Assembly (NCBI RefSeq): GCF_002204185.1
Contig: NZ_MXPU01000019.1
Coordinates: 1 to 64,000 of the forward strand
Length of the DNA: 64,000 nt
From: Rhizobium esperanzae
GTDB taxonomy: Bacteria; Pseudomonadota; Alphaproteobacteria; Rhizobiales; Rhizobiaceae
Direction of reading: 5' to 3'
The translations under genes were made by a program, and so were the position numbers. Below, piece by piece: positions 34,981-44,465 of this stretch; position 1 is the first letter of the stretch, and each line of letters starts with the position of its first letter. Under the pieces are notes generated by a model, which was not told the DNA's origin, searched no databases, and saw nothing but the letters and a program-made list of their open reading frames with translations.

Positions 34981-35328
34981 TTACGCCGCGTCGGCCTTAA
35001 CAGGTTCACCCTTGACGCGAACTTCCGAAATGCCACTGCGGACGATGCGCACGCGCACACCTTCGGCAATCTCGACTTCGACTTCCTTGTCGTCGACGAC
35101 CTTCGTCACCTTGCCGACGAGACCGCCGCCGGTCACGACCTGGTCGCCGCGACGGATCGCCTTCAGGGTTTCCTCACGCTTCTTGGCCTGCGCACGCTGC
35201 GGACGGATCAGCAGGAAGTACCAGACGACCATCAGCGGCACGAACAGAATGATCATTTCGAAACCGGAGCCGCCGAAACCGGTTGCGGTATCGGTCGCAC
35301 TCTGGGCGAATGCCGGGGTGATGAACAT
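34981..35328 (-). CDS. yajC: Preprotein translocase accessory subunit YajC
   Basis: The 115-aa single-pass membrane protein has membrane helix MIILFVPLMVVWYFLLIRPQ, followed by AQAKKREETLKAIRRGDQVV. The start was set to ATG 35328, preceded by TGAGGAG; the longer frame to 35367 lacks a site. It is the first gene of the yajC-secDF-NDUFAF3-like-NDUFAF6-like run. It associates with SecDF, and its precise role is unclear. Confidence 0.94.
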   Translation of the reverse strand: MFITPAFAQSATDTATGFGGSGFEMIILFVPLMVVWYFLLIRPQRAQAKKREETLKAIRRGDQVVTGGGLVGKVTKVVDDKEVEVEIAEGVRVRIVRSGISEVRVKGEPVKADAA

Positions 35329-35531
35329 GCTAAACTCCTCAGGCTTGGCGGCGGAACTCCGCCTCATTTTTCAGGTTGCCGGACTATAGTTGCCGCTTCG
35401 ATGAATGCAACAGAAACAGCCGGAAACAGTACCGATTCCGCTGCCTCATAACCTTTCCGGCGGCAAAACGCCATGCTACCCCGCATCGAAAGATAATGCG
35501 GATTGCCGCAGCAAGAAATCAGGAGCTTGCG

Positions 35532-36404
35532 ATGACAGAGGAAATCAACACCGCCCTGCTTGCCGAGCTGAAGCGGCTCGCCGATGCCGTCCAGCGTCTT
35601 GCCGGACCGGCACCCGCCGTCAACGACTGGGACGCCGCCGACTGTTTCGTCTGGGTGCCGCAGCGCCAGTATCTGCAACCCGTTAAGAAACCCAACCGGG
35701 TGGCGCTGAAGCTCATCCGCGGCGTCGATCATGTGCGCGATATCCTGCACGAAAATACGGTGCGTTTCGCCGAAGGTTATGCGGCCAATAACGTTTTGCT
35801 CTGGGGTGCGCGCGGCATGGGCAAATCGTCGCTGGTCAAGGCCGTGCATGAGGATGTCATGCGCGAAAGCGGCGTCGCGCTGAAGCTCGTCGAAGTTCAC
35901 CGCGAGGATATTGCCAGCCTCCCCAACCTGCTCGACCTCCTGAAAGACACGCCGTACCGCGTCATCGTCTTCTGCGACGATCTCTCCTTCGATCACGACG
36001 ACACCGCCTATAAGTCGCTCAAGGCGGCGCTCGACGGCGGTGTCGAAGGCCGGCCGGACAATGTGCTCTTCTACGCCACCTCGAACCGGCGTCATCTGCT
36101 GCCGCGTCACATGATGGAAAATGAACAGTCGACAGCGATTAATCCGTCCGAAGCCGTCGAAGAGAAGGTTTCGCTGTCCGATCGTTTCGGTCTCTGGCTC
36201 GGCTTCCATAAATGCAGCCAGGAAGACTATCTCGGCATGATCGACGGCTATGCCGATCACTTCAAGCTCGGGCTCGCGCGCGACACGCTGCATGCCGAGG
36301 CGTTGGAATGGGCAACAACGCGCGGTGCGCGCTCGGGCCGCGTTGCCTGGCAATACATTCAGGATCTGGCGGGGCGCATGCGCGTTCATATCGACCGGGC
36401 GTAG
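35532..36404 (+). CDS. DUF815-family ATP-binding protein
   Basis: The 290-aa AAA-type ATPase has Walker A LLWGARGMGKSSLVKAV near 92 and Walker B YRVIVFCDDLSF near 145, plus a sensor-like FYATSNRRHLLPRHM. The N-terminal about 50 residues are of the DUF815 type. The start was set to ATG 35532, seven bases after AGGAG; a longer frame begins at 35376. It is divergent from yajC. Cellular role unknown. Confidence 0.9.
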   Translation: MTEEINTALLAELKRLADAVQRLAGPAPAVNDWDAADCFVWVPQRQYLQPVKKPNRVALKLIRGVDHVRDILHENTVRFAEGYAANNVLLWGARGMGKSSLVKAVHEDVMRESGVALKLVEVHREDIASLPNLLDLLKDTPYRVIVFCDDLSFDHDDTAYKSLKAALDGGVEGRPDNVLFYATSNRRHLLPRHMMENEQSTAINPSEAVEEKVSLSDRFGLWLGFHKCSQEDYLGMIDGYADHFKLGLARDTLHAEALEWATTRGARSGRVAWQYIQDLAGRMRVHIDRA

Positions 36405-36442
36405 ACAGGCCTCCGGCCCGATGCAAGACCGTCCAAAATGAC

Positions 36443-36469
36443 AAAAGCCCGGCTGGCGGCCGGGCTTTT
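36443..36469. terminator. Bidirectional terminator between DUF815 and NlpD-like genes
   Basis: Stem AAAAGCCCGG/CCGGGCTTTT with loop CTGGCGG. It has U-rich ends in both directions and sits between two converging genes. Confidence 0.88.
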
Positions 36470-36490
36470 GCGCTTCCTGGTACGCTCTAC

Positions 36491-38080
36491 CTATTCCAGG
36501 AAAGTCATCGGGTTGACCGGGGATGCGTCCTTGCGCACCTCGAAATGGACCTGCGGCTGCTTGACGTCGCCGCTCATGCCGGAGACGGCGACGGTCTGCC
36601 CGCGCTGGATCTTCTGGCCGCGGGCAACGCTCAGCGTGTCGGCATTGCCATAGACGGTGACGGTGCCGTCGTCGTGACGGACGAGAACCGTGTTGCCGAG
36701 TTCCTTCAGGCCGTTGCCGGCATAGATCACGACGCCGTTTTCGGCGGCCTTGATCGGCGTGCCCTGCGGTACCGAGATATCGATGCCGTCATTGCGGCTG
36801 CCGTTGACGTTGGCGCCATAGGCGGCAATGACCTGGCCACGCACCGGCCAGCGGTATTTGCCGATGCCGGTCGATTCCGGCGCGTCGGAGCTGACGTCGG
36901 CCTTCTTCTCGACCTCGTCGACGGTCTGGGTCGCGGCCGGCGCCTTATAAGGCGCGGGCTGAACGGAAGCCGTCTGCTGGGCTGGCGCCGGATCAGCCGG
37001 CTTCGACTCGACCTTTTCAGCCGGGATCGAGGCGGTCTTGATCGTGTCGGCTTTGCCGGTCGGGATCTTCAGGGCCTGGCCGACACGCAGCGAGCTCGCC
37101 GAAATATTGTTGGCGGCCTTGAGGTCGTCGATATTGGCGCCGGTCGCCTTGGCGATCTTTGCCAGCGAATCGCCCTGTTTGACGACATAGGTGCCGGCAG
37201 GCGCCTTCGGATCCTTGCCGGCGCCGGCGGGAACCTTTGCGGCCGGATCGGCGCTCGCCATGGTCTTGTCGCGGGCGGAATTGGCGCCAGGGACAACGGC
37301 GACCTTCTGCTCCGGCCCCTTGGCCGGCTCCGGCATATTGCCGGGCTTGGCAAGATCGGCCGCCTGCGACGCCGCCTTGGCGGCATTGCCGCCATTCAAC
37401 GTCGGGATCAGGATCGCCTGGCCGGGCTGGGCGGCAGAGGCGGTTTTCAGATTGTTGATGCGCAGGATTTCCTTTTCCGGAACGCCAAAGCGCCGGGACA
37501 GCGTTGCGATATTCTCACCCGGGCGCAGTGTCACGGAAGGCGCGTTGGTCGAGGACCAGCCGGAAATCTTCGGCGTGGTGCCTGTTGTCAGCGAATCGGG
37601 CGCTGCCTTTGGTGTCATCGGCGCCACGAGCCGCGGCTTTTGAGCCTGCGGCGAAGCCGGGAACGGCTGGGCGAGCGCCACGTCCTTTTCCCGCTGGCGA
37701 GATGGCGCGACAGCCGTCGGCGCGGCAAGCTCGGAACGCTGGATCGAGACCGGCGAGGAAGCCAGGCGTGCGCTCGACGGACGGACCGGCTCGTAACCCG
37801 GGTTCGCCGGATACGGCTGGTTCGGCGCATTGTTGCCACCGTAACCGGACTGGCTGGCGACAGCCGAACCGCCGAGATCGGCGCGCGGCACCGGATCGCC
37901 CTGAACGCCGCCCCGGCGCGGAATGGAACTTGTGGTGATCTGGTCCTGCCCGGAGGAGGAAAACAGACCGCCAAACCGTGTCACATCGGAACTGCAGCCT
38001 GTTGCGGCACTCGCCAGCAGGCCCACAACCAGAAGATTACCGGCCGACTTACCGAACTTCGGCGAAAGACTGAAACGCAT
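36491..38080 (-). CDS. nlpD: NlpD-type lipoprotein: LysM repeats and degenerate M23 (LytM) domain
   Basis: The 529-aa lipoprotein has a signal with lipobox ending ATGC (Cys29). A Pro/Ser-rich linker follows, with LysM domains at about 183-226 and 297-340 and a C-terminal M23/LytM domain at about 425-520. In the M23 domain the zinc ligands are incomplete: NDGIDIS lacks the first His and PQVHFEVR lacks one His of HxH. This is the NlpD/EnvC type, which activates cell-wall amidases rather than cutting peptidoglycan. The order surE-pcm-this gene matches surE-pcm-nlpD of enterobacteria. The start was chosen at ATG 38080; a TTG at 38104 is possible. Confidence 0.88.
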   Translation of the reverse strand: MRFSLSPKFGKSAGNLLVVGLLASAATGCSSDVTRFGGLFSSSGQDQITTSSIPRRGGVQGDPVPRADLGGSAVASQSGYGGNNAPNQPYPANPGYEPVRPSSARLASSPVSIQRSELAAPTAVAPSRQREKDVALAQPFPASPQAQKPRLVAPMTPKAAPDSLTTGTTPKISGWSSTNAPSVTLRPGENIATLSRRFGVPEKEILRINNLKTASAAQPGQAILIPTLNGGNAAKAASQAADLAKPGNMPEPAKGPEQKVAVVPGANSARDKTMASADPAAKVPAGAGKDPKAPAGTYVVKQGDSLAKIAKATGANIDDLKAANNISASSLRVGQALKIPTGKADTIKTASIPAEKVESKPADPAPAQQTASVQPAPYKAPAATQTVDEVEKKADVSSDAPESTGIGKYRWPVRGQVIAAYGANVNGSRNDGIDISVPQGTPIKAAENGVVIYAGNGLKELGNTVLVRHDDGTVTVYGNADTLSVARGQKIQRGQTVAVSGMSGDVKQPQVHFEVRKDASPVNPMTFLE

Positions 38081-38219
38081 TGACTCGACCCACTGAGAAC
38101 GCAACCATTTGTGAGTCTATTAAAACGCGTTAGTATTACCACGCGGTTAAGATGCTGGAATCAGTGCGATATTTTTGGGAAGTTGATGACCATAGCTTAC
38201 GGGTGAAAAATCGCAGTGC

Positions 38220-38873
38220 CTACAGCAGCGAGGCAAGCCGCGGAATGATCGGCAGATAAGGCGCTTCGAACAATTCCTCGCGTTCGAAGCGGCTGCCGGT
38301 TTTCGTCAGCCGAACCATGCGGCACTCGTTCTCGGAAATCATCAGCGGCGCAATCATCGAACCACCGGAAACGAGCTGGTCGGTATAAAAGCGCGGCATC
38401 GCATTGAAAGCCGCCGTCACCAGGATACGATCGAAGGTGCCCTCCCCCTGCATGCCGGCGCTGCCGTCGGCATGGCGGATGACGACGTTGCGCAGGCCAA
38501 GCGATTCCATGCGCCGCTGCGCTGCCGATGTCAGTGTCTTGTAGCGGTCGATGGACAGCACACGCTCGGCCAGGCGCCCCATAACGGCGGCAGTGAAACC
38601 GCTGCCGGTGCCGATTTCCAGGACGCGCTGCCCCGGCTTGAGCTTCAGGTGATGGAGGATGCGGACGACAAAATCGATGCCTTCGAGAAAGGAACCGCAT
38701 TCGATCGGAATCGTCCGGCTCGAATAGGCGTCGTCGGCAAATTGCGCCGGCACGAATAGCGAGCGCTGCGTCTGCTCAACCGCCGTCAGCAGATCGAGGT
38801 CAGAGATGCCTTCGGCACGCAATCTGAGGACGAGCGCCGCAAAGCCCTCCTTCTCCGCCAGTCTTGCCGTCAA
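38220..38873 (-). CDS. pcm: Protein-L-isoaspartate O-methyltransferase
   Basis: The 217-aa SAM enzyme repairs isoaspartyl residues. It has SAM motif I VLEIGTGSGFTAAV near 85, DDAYSSRTIPIECGSF before it, and ILVTAAFNAMP as a later motif. Its start overlaps the surE stop by four bases, so translation is coupled. A second, more distant copy lies at 60762-61424. Confidence 0.95.
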   Translation of the reverse strand: MTARLAEKEGFAALVLRLRAEGISDLDLLTAVEQTQRSLFVPAQFADDAYSSRTIPIECGSFLEGIDFVVRILHHLKLKPGQRVLEIGTGSGFTAAVMGRLAERVLSIDRYKTLTSAAQRRMESLGLRNVVIRHADGSAGMQGEGTFDRILVTAAFNAMPRFYTDQLVSGGSMIAPLMISENECRMVRLTKTGSRFEREELFEAPYLPIIPRLASLL

Positions 38874-39643
38874 ACCTGTGCTCCGTATCCCAGGGCCCGC
38901 GCCACGCGGTCCGTCACGGAATAATCGGTCAAATCCAGTTTCAAAGGCGTTACCGAAATCTTGTTATGCTTTAGAGCGTGAATATCGGTGCCTTCGATGA
39001 AGGCGCCGGCGCGTTCGCCGAACTTCAGCCAGTAATAGGGAAAGCCGCGGCCGTCGGAGCGGGCATCGACCTGCAGATTGAAGGCGAGCTTGCCCTGCAT
39101 GGTCACTTCGGCGCCGTCGACCTCGCCGGGACGGCAGTTCGGGAAGTTGAGATTGAGGAACGTGCCCTCCGGCAGGTCCAGATCCAGCAGCTTTTCCAGA
39201 AGAGCCGGGGCATGCGCCTCGCAGACTTCCCAGGGCACGATGCGTGCGCCATCTTCATAGAGATAGGCCTGGCTGAGCGCGAAGGAGCGCACACCCTGCA
39301 TCGTGCCTTCGATGGCGCCGGCGATCGTGCCGGAATAGGTCACGTCGTCTGCGACGTTCGAACCCGAATTGACGCCGGAGAGAACGAGATCGGGCTTGAT
39401 GTCCATCACCTGGCGGATGCCCATGATGACGCAATCCGTCGGCGTGCCGCGCAAGGCGAAATGCTTGTCGGAAATCTTGCGCAGTCGCAACGGCTCGGAC
39501 AGGCTCAGCGAATGGGCAAGACCGCTCTGATCGGTCTCGGGCGCGACGATCCAGACGTCGTCGGATAGTGTGCGGGCGATCCGCTCCAGCGCGGCAAGGC
39601 CTTCGGCATGGATGCCATCGTCATTCGTGAGCAGGATGCGCAT
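38870..39643 (-). CDS. surE: 5'-nucleotidase SurE
   Basis: The 257-aa metal-dependent nucleoside monophosphatase has the N-terminal metal motif ILLTNDDGIHAEG, VLSGVNSGSNVADDVTYSGT and FLNLNFPN. It is full length. It follows serS by four bases and precedes pcm with a four-base overlap. Confidence 0.96.
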   Translation of the reverse strand: MRILLTNDDGIHAEGLAALERIARTLSDDVWIVAPETDQSGLAHSLSLSEPLRLRKISDKHFALRGTPTDCVIMGIRQVMDIKPDLVLSGVNSGSNVADDVTYSGTIAGAIEGTMQGVRSFALSQAYLYEDGARIVPWEVCEAHAPALLEKLLDLDLPEGTFLNLNFPNCRPGEVDGAEVTMQGKLAFNLQVDARSDGRGFPYYWLKFGERAGAFIEGTDIHALKHNKISVTPLKLDLTDYSVTDRVARALGYGAQV

Positions 39644-39647
39644 CGCC

Positions 39648-40931
39648 TCAGGCCGCCCGTTCGATCTTGGTCAATCCGCCCATATAAGGCAGCAAAACGT
39701 CCGGAATCGTGACGGAGCCGTCGTCATTCAGATAATTTTCGAGGATGGCGATCAGGCAGCGGCCGACGGCAGTGCCGGAGCCGTTCAGCGTGTGGACGAA
39801 CCTGTTGCTCTTGTCGTCCTTGCCGCGATAGCGGGCATTCATCCGGCGGGCCTGGAAATCACCGCAGACCGAGCAGGAGGAGATTTCGCGGAAGGCATTC
39901 TGCCCCGGCAGCCAGACTTCCAGATCGTAGGTCTTTCGCGAGCCGAAGCCCATGTCGCCGGTGCAAAGCGTCATGGTGCGGAAATGCAGACCGAGGCGCT
40001 TCAGCACCTCCTCCGCACAGGCGGTCATCCGTTCATGCTCGGCAATGGAGCTCTCGGCATCGGTGATCGAAACGAGCTCGCATTTCCAGAACTGGTGCTG
40101 GCGCAGCATGCCGCGCGTGTCGCGGCCGGCCGAGCCCGCTTCCGAGCGGAAGGACGGCGTCAAGGCGGTGAAGCGCAGCGGCAGTTTCTCCTGGTCGAGG
40201 ATTTCCTCACGCACCAGATTGGTGAGCGTCACCTCGGCCGTCGGAATGAGATAGCGGCCGTCCGTCGTCTTGAAGAGATCCTCTTCGAACTTCGGCAGAT
40301 TGCCGGTGCCGAACAGCGCTTCGGCGCGCACCATCAGCGGCGAGCTGACTTCGGTATAACCGTGTTCGCGGGTGTGGAGATCGATCATGAACTGGCCGAG
40401 CGCGCGCTCGAGCCTGGCGAGCGGTCCGGTCAGCACGGTGAAGCGCGAGCCGGAGAGCTTGGCAGCGCGCTCGAAGTCCATGTAGCCGAGCGCTTCGCCG
40501 ATTTCGAAGTGCTCCTTCGGCGTGTGGTTCCACCGCGGCTTTTCGCCGATGATGCGGCTGACGACATTGTCATGCTCGTCCTTGCCGACCGGGACATCGT
40601 CGAAAGGTATGTTCGGGATGCGCGAGAGCGCATCGTTGAGCTCGGCCGTCAGCTGCCGGTCTTCTTCCTCGATCGCCGGCAGCAGCGTCTTCAGTTCGGC
40701 GACCTCGGCCTTCAGCTTCTCGGCGAGCTCGCCGTTCTTCTGGGCCATCGCCGCACCGATCTCCTTGGAGGCGAGATTGCGGCGGGAGAGCAGATCCTGC
40801 GCCTTTTGCACGGCGGAGCGGCGCTTTTCATCGAGGGCGACGAGACTTTGGGCCAGAGGCTCCGCGCCGCGCTTGGCAAGGGCGGCATCGAGCGCTTCGG
40901 GATTCTCACGGATCCATTTGATATCGAGCAT
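39648..40931 (-). CDS. serS: Seryl-tRNA synthetase
   Basis: The 427-aa class II synthetase has an N-terminal antiparallel coiled-coil tRNA-binding arm (about 28-105). Class II motif 2 is in RDTRGMLRQHQFWKCE, and motif 3 in NGSGTAVGRCLIAILENY. The start was set to ATG 40931 (MLDIKWIRENPE), the family's usual start; the frame extends to 40970. Confidence 0.98.
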   Translation of the reverse strand: MLDIKWIRENPEALDAALAKRGAEPLAQSLVALDEKRRSAVQKAQDLLSRRNLASKEIGAAMAQKNGELAEKLKAEVAELKTLLPAIEEEDRQLTAELNDALSRIPNIPFDDVPVGKDEHDNVVSRIIGEKPRWNHTPKEHFEIGEALGYMDFERAAKLSGSRFTVLTGPLARLERALGQFMIDLHTREHGYTEVSSPLMVRAEALFGTGNLPKFEEDLFKTTDGRYLIPTAEVTLTNLVREEILDQEKLPLRFTALTPSFRSEAGSAGRDTRGMLRQHQFWKCELVSITDAESSIAEHERMTACAEEVLKRLGLHFRTMTLCTGDMGFGSRKTYDLEVWLPGQNAFREISSCSVCGDFQARRMNARYRGKDDKSNRFVHTLNGSGTAVGRCLIAILENYLNDDGSVTIPDVLLPYMGGLTKIERAA

Positions 40932-41027
40932 CGTCGTTCCAGGTCGTTGCAACAGAAATGACCCGGCCAAAGCCTGACCGGGCCTCGACCGGATGAGACG
41001 GCGTCGTAAAAGAGCTTCCGGATCGCC

Positions 41028-41855
41028 TCAGACGCTGTCAGTCTTGGCAACGTCCGCGGATCCGGTTTCCTTTTCGAGCGCCTGCCGGGCACGCTGGCGC
41101 TCCACGAGTCGCGCCGCATAGATGGAAATCTCGTAGAGAAGGATCGTTGGTAGCGCAAGACCGATCTGGGACATCGGATCCGGCGGCGTCAGCACGGCGG
41201 CGACGACGAAGGCGAGCACGATGGCGAACTTGCGCTTCTCGGCGAGCCATTGCGACGTCAGCAGACCGACGCGGGCAAGCAGGGTCGTGATGACAGGCAG
41301 TTGGAAGACGAGGCCGAAGGAGAAGACCAGCGTCATGATGAGGCTCAGATATTCCGAGACCTTCGGCATCAGCGAGATCGCCACCTCGTCATGACCCGGC
41401 GCCTGCTGCATCGACAGGAAGAACCACATGACCATCGGCGTGAAGAAGAAATAGACGAGCGCAGCCCCCATCAGGAACAGGACCGGCGACGCGATCAGGA
41501 ACGGCAGGAAGGCCTGGCGCTCGTTCTTGTAGAGGCCGGGCGCCACGAACTTATAGACCTGGGCGGCAATGATCGGGAAAGCGACCACCAGGCCGCCGAA
41601 CATCGCCACCTTGACCTGGGTAAAGAAGAACTCCTGGGGCGCGGTATAAATCAGTTGGGCCTTCTCGACGTCGAGATGCGCCCATTCCACGGCCGTCTTG
41701 TAGGGGATGACCAGATAATTGAAGAGATGCTTGGCAAAAAAGAAGCATACAATGAAGGCGATGAAGAACGCCCCGATCGACCAGATCAGCCGCGTGCGCA
41801 GCTCCATCAGGTGCTCGATCAGCGGCTGCGGCTTGTCTTCGATGTCACCGCTCAT
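41028..41855 (-). CDS. tatC: Twin-arginine translocase subunit TatC
   Basis: The 275-aa Tat signal-peptide receptor has the N-terminal PLIEHLMELRTRLIWS motif, six hydrophobic segments, and the usual F-x-x-P-x-x region VYKFVAPGLYKNER. The short cytoplasmic tail is charged. It overlaps tatB by four bases, in the order tatA-tatB-tatC. Confidence 0.97.
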   Translation of the reverse strand: MSGDIEDKPQPLIEHLMELRTRLIWSIGAFFIAFIVCFFFAKHLFNYLVIPYKTAVEWAHLDVEKAQLIYTAPQEFFFTQVKVAMFGGLVVAFPIIAAQVYKFVAPGLYKNERQAFLPFLIASPVLFLMGAALVYFFFTPMVMWFFLSMQQAPGHDEVAISLMPKVSEYLSLIMTLVFSFGLVFQLPVITTLLARVGLLTSQWLAEKRKFAIVLAFVVAAVLTPPDPMSQIGLALPTILLYEISIYAARLVERQRARQALEKETGSADVAKTDSV

Positions 41856-42463
41856 GCCTCGTCCTTCTTCTTCGTCTGCGCCGGCTTCTTCGGCGTTGCA
41901 GGCTTCCTGACGGCCGCGGCCCGCTTCGGCTTTTCCACAGGTACGGCAACGGCTGTGGCAGCATCGATCTTGTCGGCAGCCTTGACGCGTGGCTTGCGCA
42001 CGGCCTTCGGCTTGTCGGCGACGGTATCGGCCTGGGCAATCGCTGCTGCGACCGGCTCAGGCTGCGCAGGTGCCGGCACCGGGGGCGTTTCCGGGAGGCT
42101 CATCGACGGCGACGGGGCCGAGACGGCAGCCGGCGGCACTTCGGTCTTGTTTTCCGGAGCCGCAGTCGTCTTCTGCAAGTCGGCCTTGATCTCGTTGCCC
42201 ATCTGGCGAAGCGGGTTCATCGCCTCGCGCAGGCTGTTAACCGGGTTGAGCTTCTGGGCGTCGCTGATCGTCTGGCGCACATCGTCAAGCTCGGCTTCGC
42301 GCAACGCTTCGTCGAACTGCGCCCGAAACTCACCGGCGACCTTGCGGGCGCGCTGCGTCATCTTGCCGAACGCGCGCAGCATCGGCGGCAAATCCTTGGG
42401 ACCGACAACGACGATCAGCACGACCGCGATGACCAAAAGCTCGGTCCAACCAATATCGAACAT
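41852..42463 (-). CDS. tatB: Twin-arginine translocase subunit TatB
   Basis: The 203-aa protein has one N-terminal helix (MFDIGWTELLVIAVVLIVVV), GPKDLPPMLRAFGKMTQ, and an amphipathic helix EFRAQFDEALREAELDDV. The second half is a Pro/Ala/Lys-rich low-complexity tail, longer than in E. coli but common in rhizobia. Its stop and the tatC start are coupled. Confidence 0.95.
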   Translation of the reverse strand: MFDIGWTELLVIAVVLIVVVGPKDLPPMLRAFGKMTQRARKVAGEFRAQFDEALREAELDDVRQTISDAQKLNPVNSLREAMNPLRQMGNEIKADLQKTTAAPENKTEVPPAAVSAPSPSMSLPETPPVPAPAQPEPVAAAIAQADTVADKPKAVRKPRVKAADKIDAATAVAVPVEKPKRAAAVRKPATPKKPAQTKKKDEA

Positions 42464-42514
42464 GCAAGGCTCCTGGACGGGAAGCGCGGGGGCTGCGCTT
42501 TTTCCCGGACTTGA

Positions 42515-42706
42515 TTACTTCGTTTCGTCGGCCTTGTGATCGACGGTCTTTGCCGTTTCCGGCGCGTCCTCGTCCGTCATGCCCTTCTTGAAGCTTTTGA
42601 TGCCCTTGGCGACATCGCCCATCAGTTCCGGAATCTTGCCGCGACCGAACAACAACAGCACGATGACCAGAACGATCAGCCAGTGCCACATGCTAAGAGA
42701 ACCCAT
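42515..42706 (-). CDS. tatA: Twin-arginine translocase subunit TatA
   Basis: The 63-aa protein has membrane helix WHWLIVLVIVLLLFGRGKIP, then the amphipathic helix ELMGDVAKGIKSFKKGM. The start was set to ATG 42706 with AGGGAG eight bases before it; the frame is open to 42736. It is the first gene of tatABC and lies about 180 bases after the scpB stop. Confidence 0.95.
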   Translation of the reverse strand: MGSLSMWHWLIVLVIVLLLFGRGKIPELMGDVAKGIKSFKKGMTDEDAPETAKTVDHKADETK

Positions 42707-42888
42707 CACTCTAACTCCCTGTTTCGATGTTCCCACGATGTAAGGATTTCTAACACCGTTTCCAACATCAAGCCCTTTGAACTGCGCTTAATGTCACGGT
42801 ATCGCCCTTTATGACAAGCCACTGAGGCGTCGAAAAATCGTGAGCGCCATTCTTTTCGTCATGCATGGAAAAAGCAAGACGAAGTCCT

Positions 42889-43593
42889 TCAATCTTCGGA
42901 GGTAGAACGTGGGGCAAGCAACCCCAGTTCTTCGAGATCCATCTGGGTGATCGGATCTTCGTCCTCGGTCAATTCGTCGTTCATCGACGGCGAGGGAATA
43001 TTGAAGTTCGCCGGGATACGGCCAGACAGCAGGCCCGCTCCCTTCAATTCTTCGAGACCCGGCAGATCGCGCAATTCTTCCAGGCCGAAATGGTCGAGAA
43101 AATCGCGCGTCGTGCCCAAAGTCACCGGCCGGCCGGGCGTGCGCCGGCGGCCGCGAAACCGCACCCAACCGGCTTCCATCAGCACGTCGAGCGTGCCGCG
43201 CGAGGTCTGAACGCCGCGGATATCCTCGATCTCGGCACGCGTCACCGGCTGGTGATAGGCGATGATCGCCAGCACTTCCAGGGCAGCGCGCGAAAGCTTC
43301 TTCACCTCGTTGTCGTCGCGGCGGATGACGAAGGAAAGATCGGCGGCGGTGCGGAAGGCCCAGGCGCCTTCGACCTGGACAAGATTGACGCCCCGCGGCG
43401 CATATTGCTCCTTCAGCCGCAGCATGATCGCATGCACATTGAAGTTCCTCGGCAGCCGCTCAGAAATGAAGCCCTCGGAGACCGGCTGCGATGAGGCAAA
43501 GACCAGCGCCTCGGCGATGCGTTCGGCCTCGATCTCGGCCTGCAGGTCGCGGCCCTCCTCCTCGAAATCCTCGCCGTCCTTCAGATCGATCAA
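42889..43593 (-). CDS. scpB: Segregation and condensation protein B
   Basis: The 234-aa kleisin-associated winged-helix protein of the SMC-ScpAB complex has ALVFASSQPVSEGFISERL at the start, ALEVLAIIAYHQPVTRAEIEDIRG, and GRPVTLGTTRDFLDHFGL. Its start overlaps the scpA stop by four bases. Confidence 0.95.
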   Translation of the reverse strand: MIDLKDGEDFEEEGRDLQAEIEAERIAEALVFASSQPVSEGFISERLPRNFNVHAIMLRLKEQYAPRGVNLVQVEGAWAFRTAADLSFVIRRDDNEVKKLSRAALEVLAIIAYHQPVTRAEIEDIRGVQTSRGTLDVLMEAGWVRFRGRRRTPGRPVTLGTTRDFLDHFGLEELRDLPGLEELKGAGLLSGRIPANFNIPSPSMNDELTEDEDPITQMDLEELGLLAPRSTSED

Positions 43594-44450
43594 GCCGGCC
43601 GCTCCTGTTCCACCACCTGCAGCGTCGCATGTTTCGGACCGCGGCGCATGTAGATCGGCTGAAAGGCGCCGTCCTGACGGATCTCAAGCTTACCCTCGCG
43701 CACCAGCTCCAGCGAGGCGGCAAAGGCGCTGGCGATCGCCGTGACGCGTTCCTCGGGCGCTGCGAGATAACGCAGCAGATAATGCTCCATCGCCATCCAG
43801 TCACCGACCTCGCCGATCATCTGGGTCAGCAGTTCGCGGGCGTCGGTCAGCGACCAGACATTACGCCTCTCGATCGTCACCTGGGTAACAGCATGGCGCT
43901 GGCGCAGCGCCGCATAGGCGCTCAGGAGATCGTAGAGGCTTGCCGCATAAGCGGATTGCTGCCGGTCGGGAATATGCTCCGGCGCACCGCGGGCGAAGAT
44001 ATCGCGGCCGAGGCGGTTGCGGTTGACGAGGCCCTCCGCCGCCTGGCGCATGGCTTCGAGACGCTTCAGGCGGAAGGCAAGGGTTGCGGCCATCTCCTCG
44101 CCGGAGGGGCCGTCATCCTTGACCCGCTGGGGAATGAGCAGCCGCGACTTCAGATAGGCAAGCCAAGCCGCCATGACGAGATAATCGGCGGCAAGCTCGA
44201 TGCGGATGCGCCGGGCGCTTTCGACGAACTGCAGATATTGTTCGGCGAGCGCCAATACAGAAATGCGCGACAGATCGACCTTCTGGTTGCGGGCGAGATA
44301 GAGCAGCAGGTCGAGCGGGCCTTCGAAGCCGGCGACGTCGATCACCAGCGCCGGCTCGTGGCTGGCGCGCTCGGCGCCGTTCTCCTGCCACAGCTTGTCC
44401 ATTGGCGTTGCCGCCTGCGGACGTTCCGAGCCCTTGACCGTGCTCACCAC
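43590..44450 (-). CDS. scpA: Segregation and condensation protein A
   Basis: The 286-aa kleisin subunit binds SMC. The hallmark FEGPLDLLLYLARNQKVDLS lies near residue 45, with ISVLALAEQYLQFVE following. It starts with GTG (two adjacent GTG codons), with AGGAG nine bases upstream. A later ATG at 44402 is a weaker choice. It is followed by scpB with coupled translation and preceded by nagZ by 15 bases. Confidence 0.94.
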   Translation of the reverse strand: MVSTVKGSERPQAATPMDKLWQENGAERASHEPALVIDVAGFEGPLDLLLYLARNQKVDLSRISVLALAEQYLQFVESARRIRIELAADYLVMAAWLAYLKSRLLIPQRVKDDGPSGEEMAATLAFRLKRLEAMRQAAEGLVNRNRLGRDIFARGAPEHIPDRQQSAYAASLYDLLSAYAALRQRHAVTQVTIERRNVWSLTDARELLTQMIGEVGDWMAMEHYLLRYLAAPEERVTAIASAFAASLELVREGKLEIRQDGAFQPIYMRRGPKHATLQVVEQERPA

Positions 44451-44465
44451 CCTGCTCTCCTGCGA

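Noticed and set aside
32834..35389. 851-aa plus-strand frame opposite secDF and yajC
   Set aside because: It is antisense to well-conserved translocase genes, with no recognisable domain.
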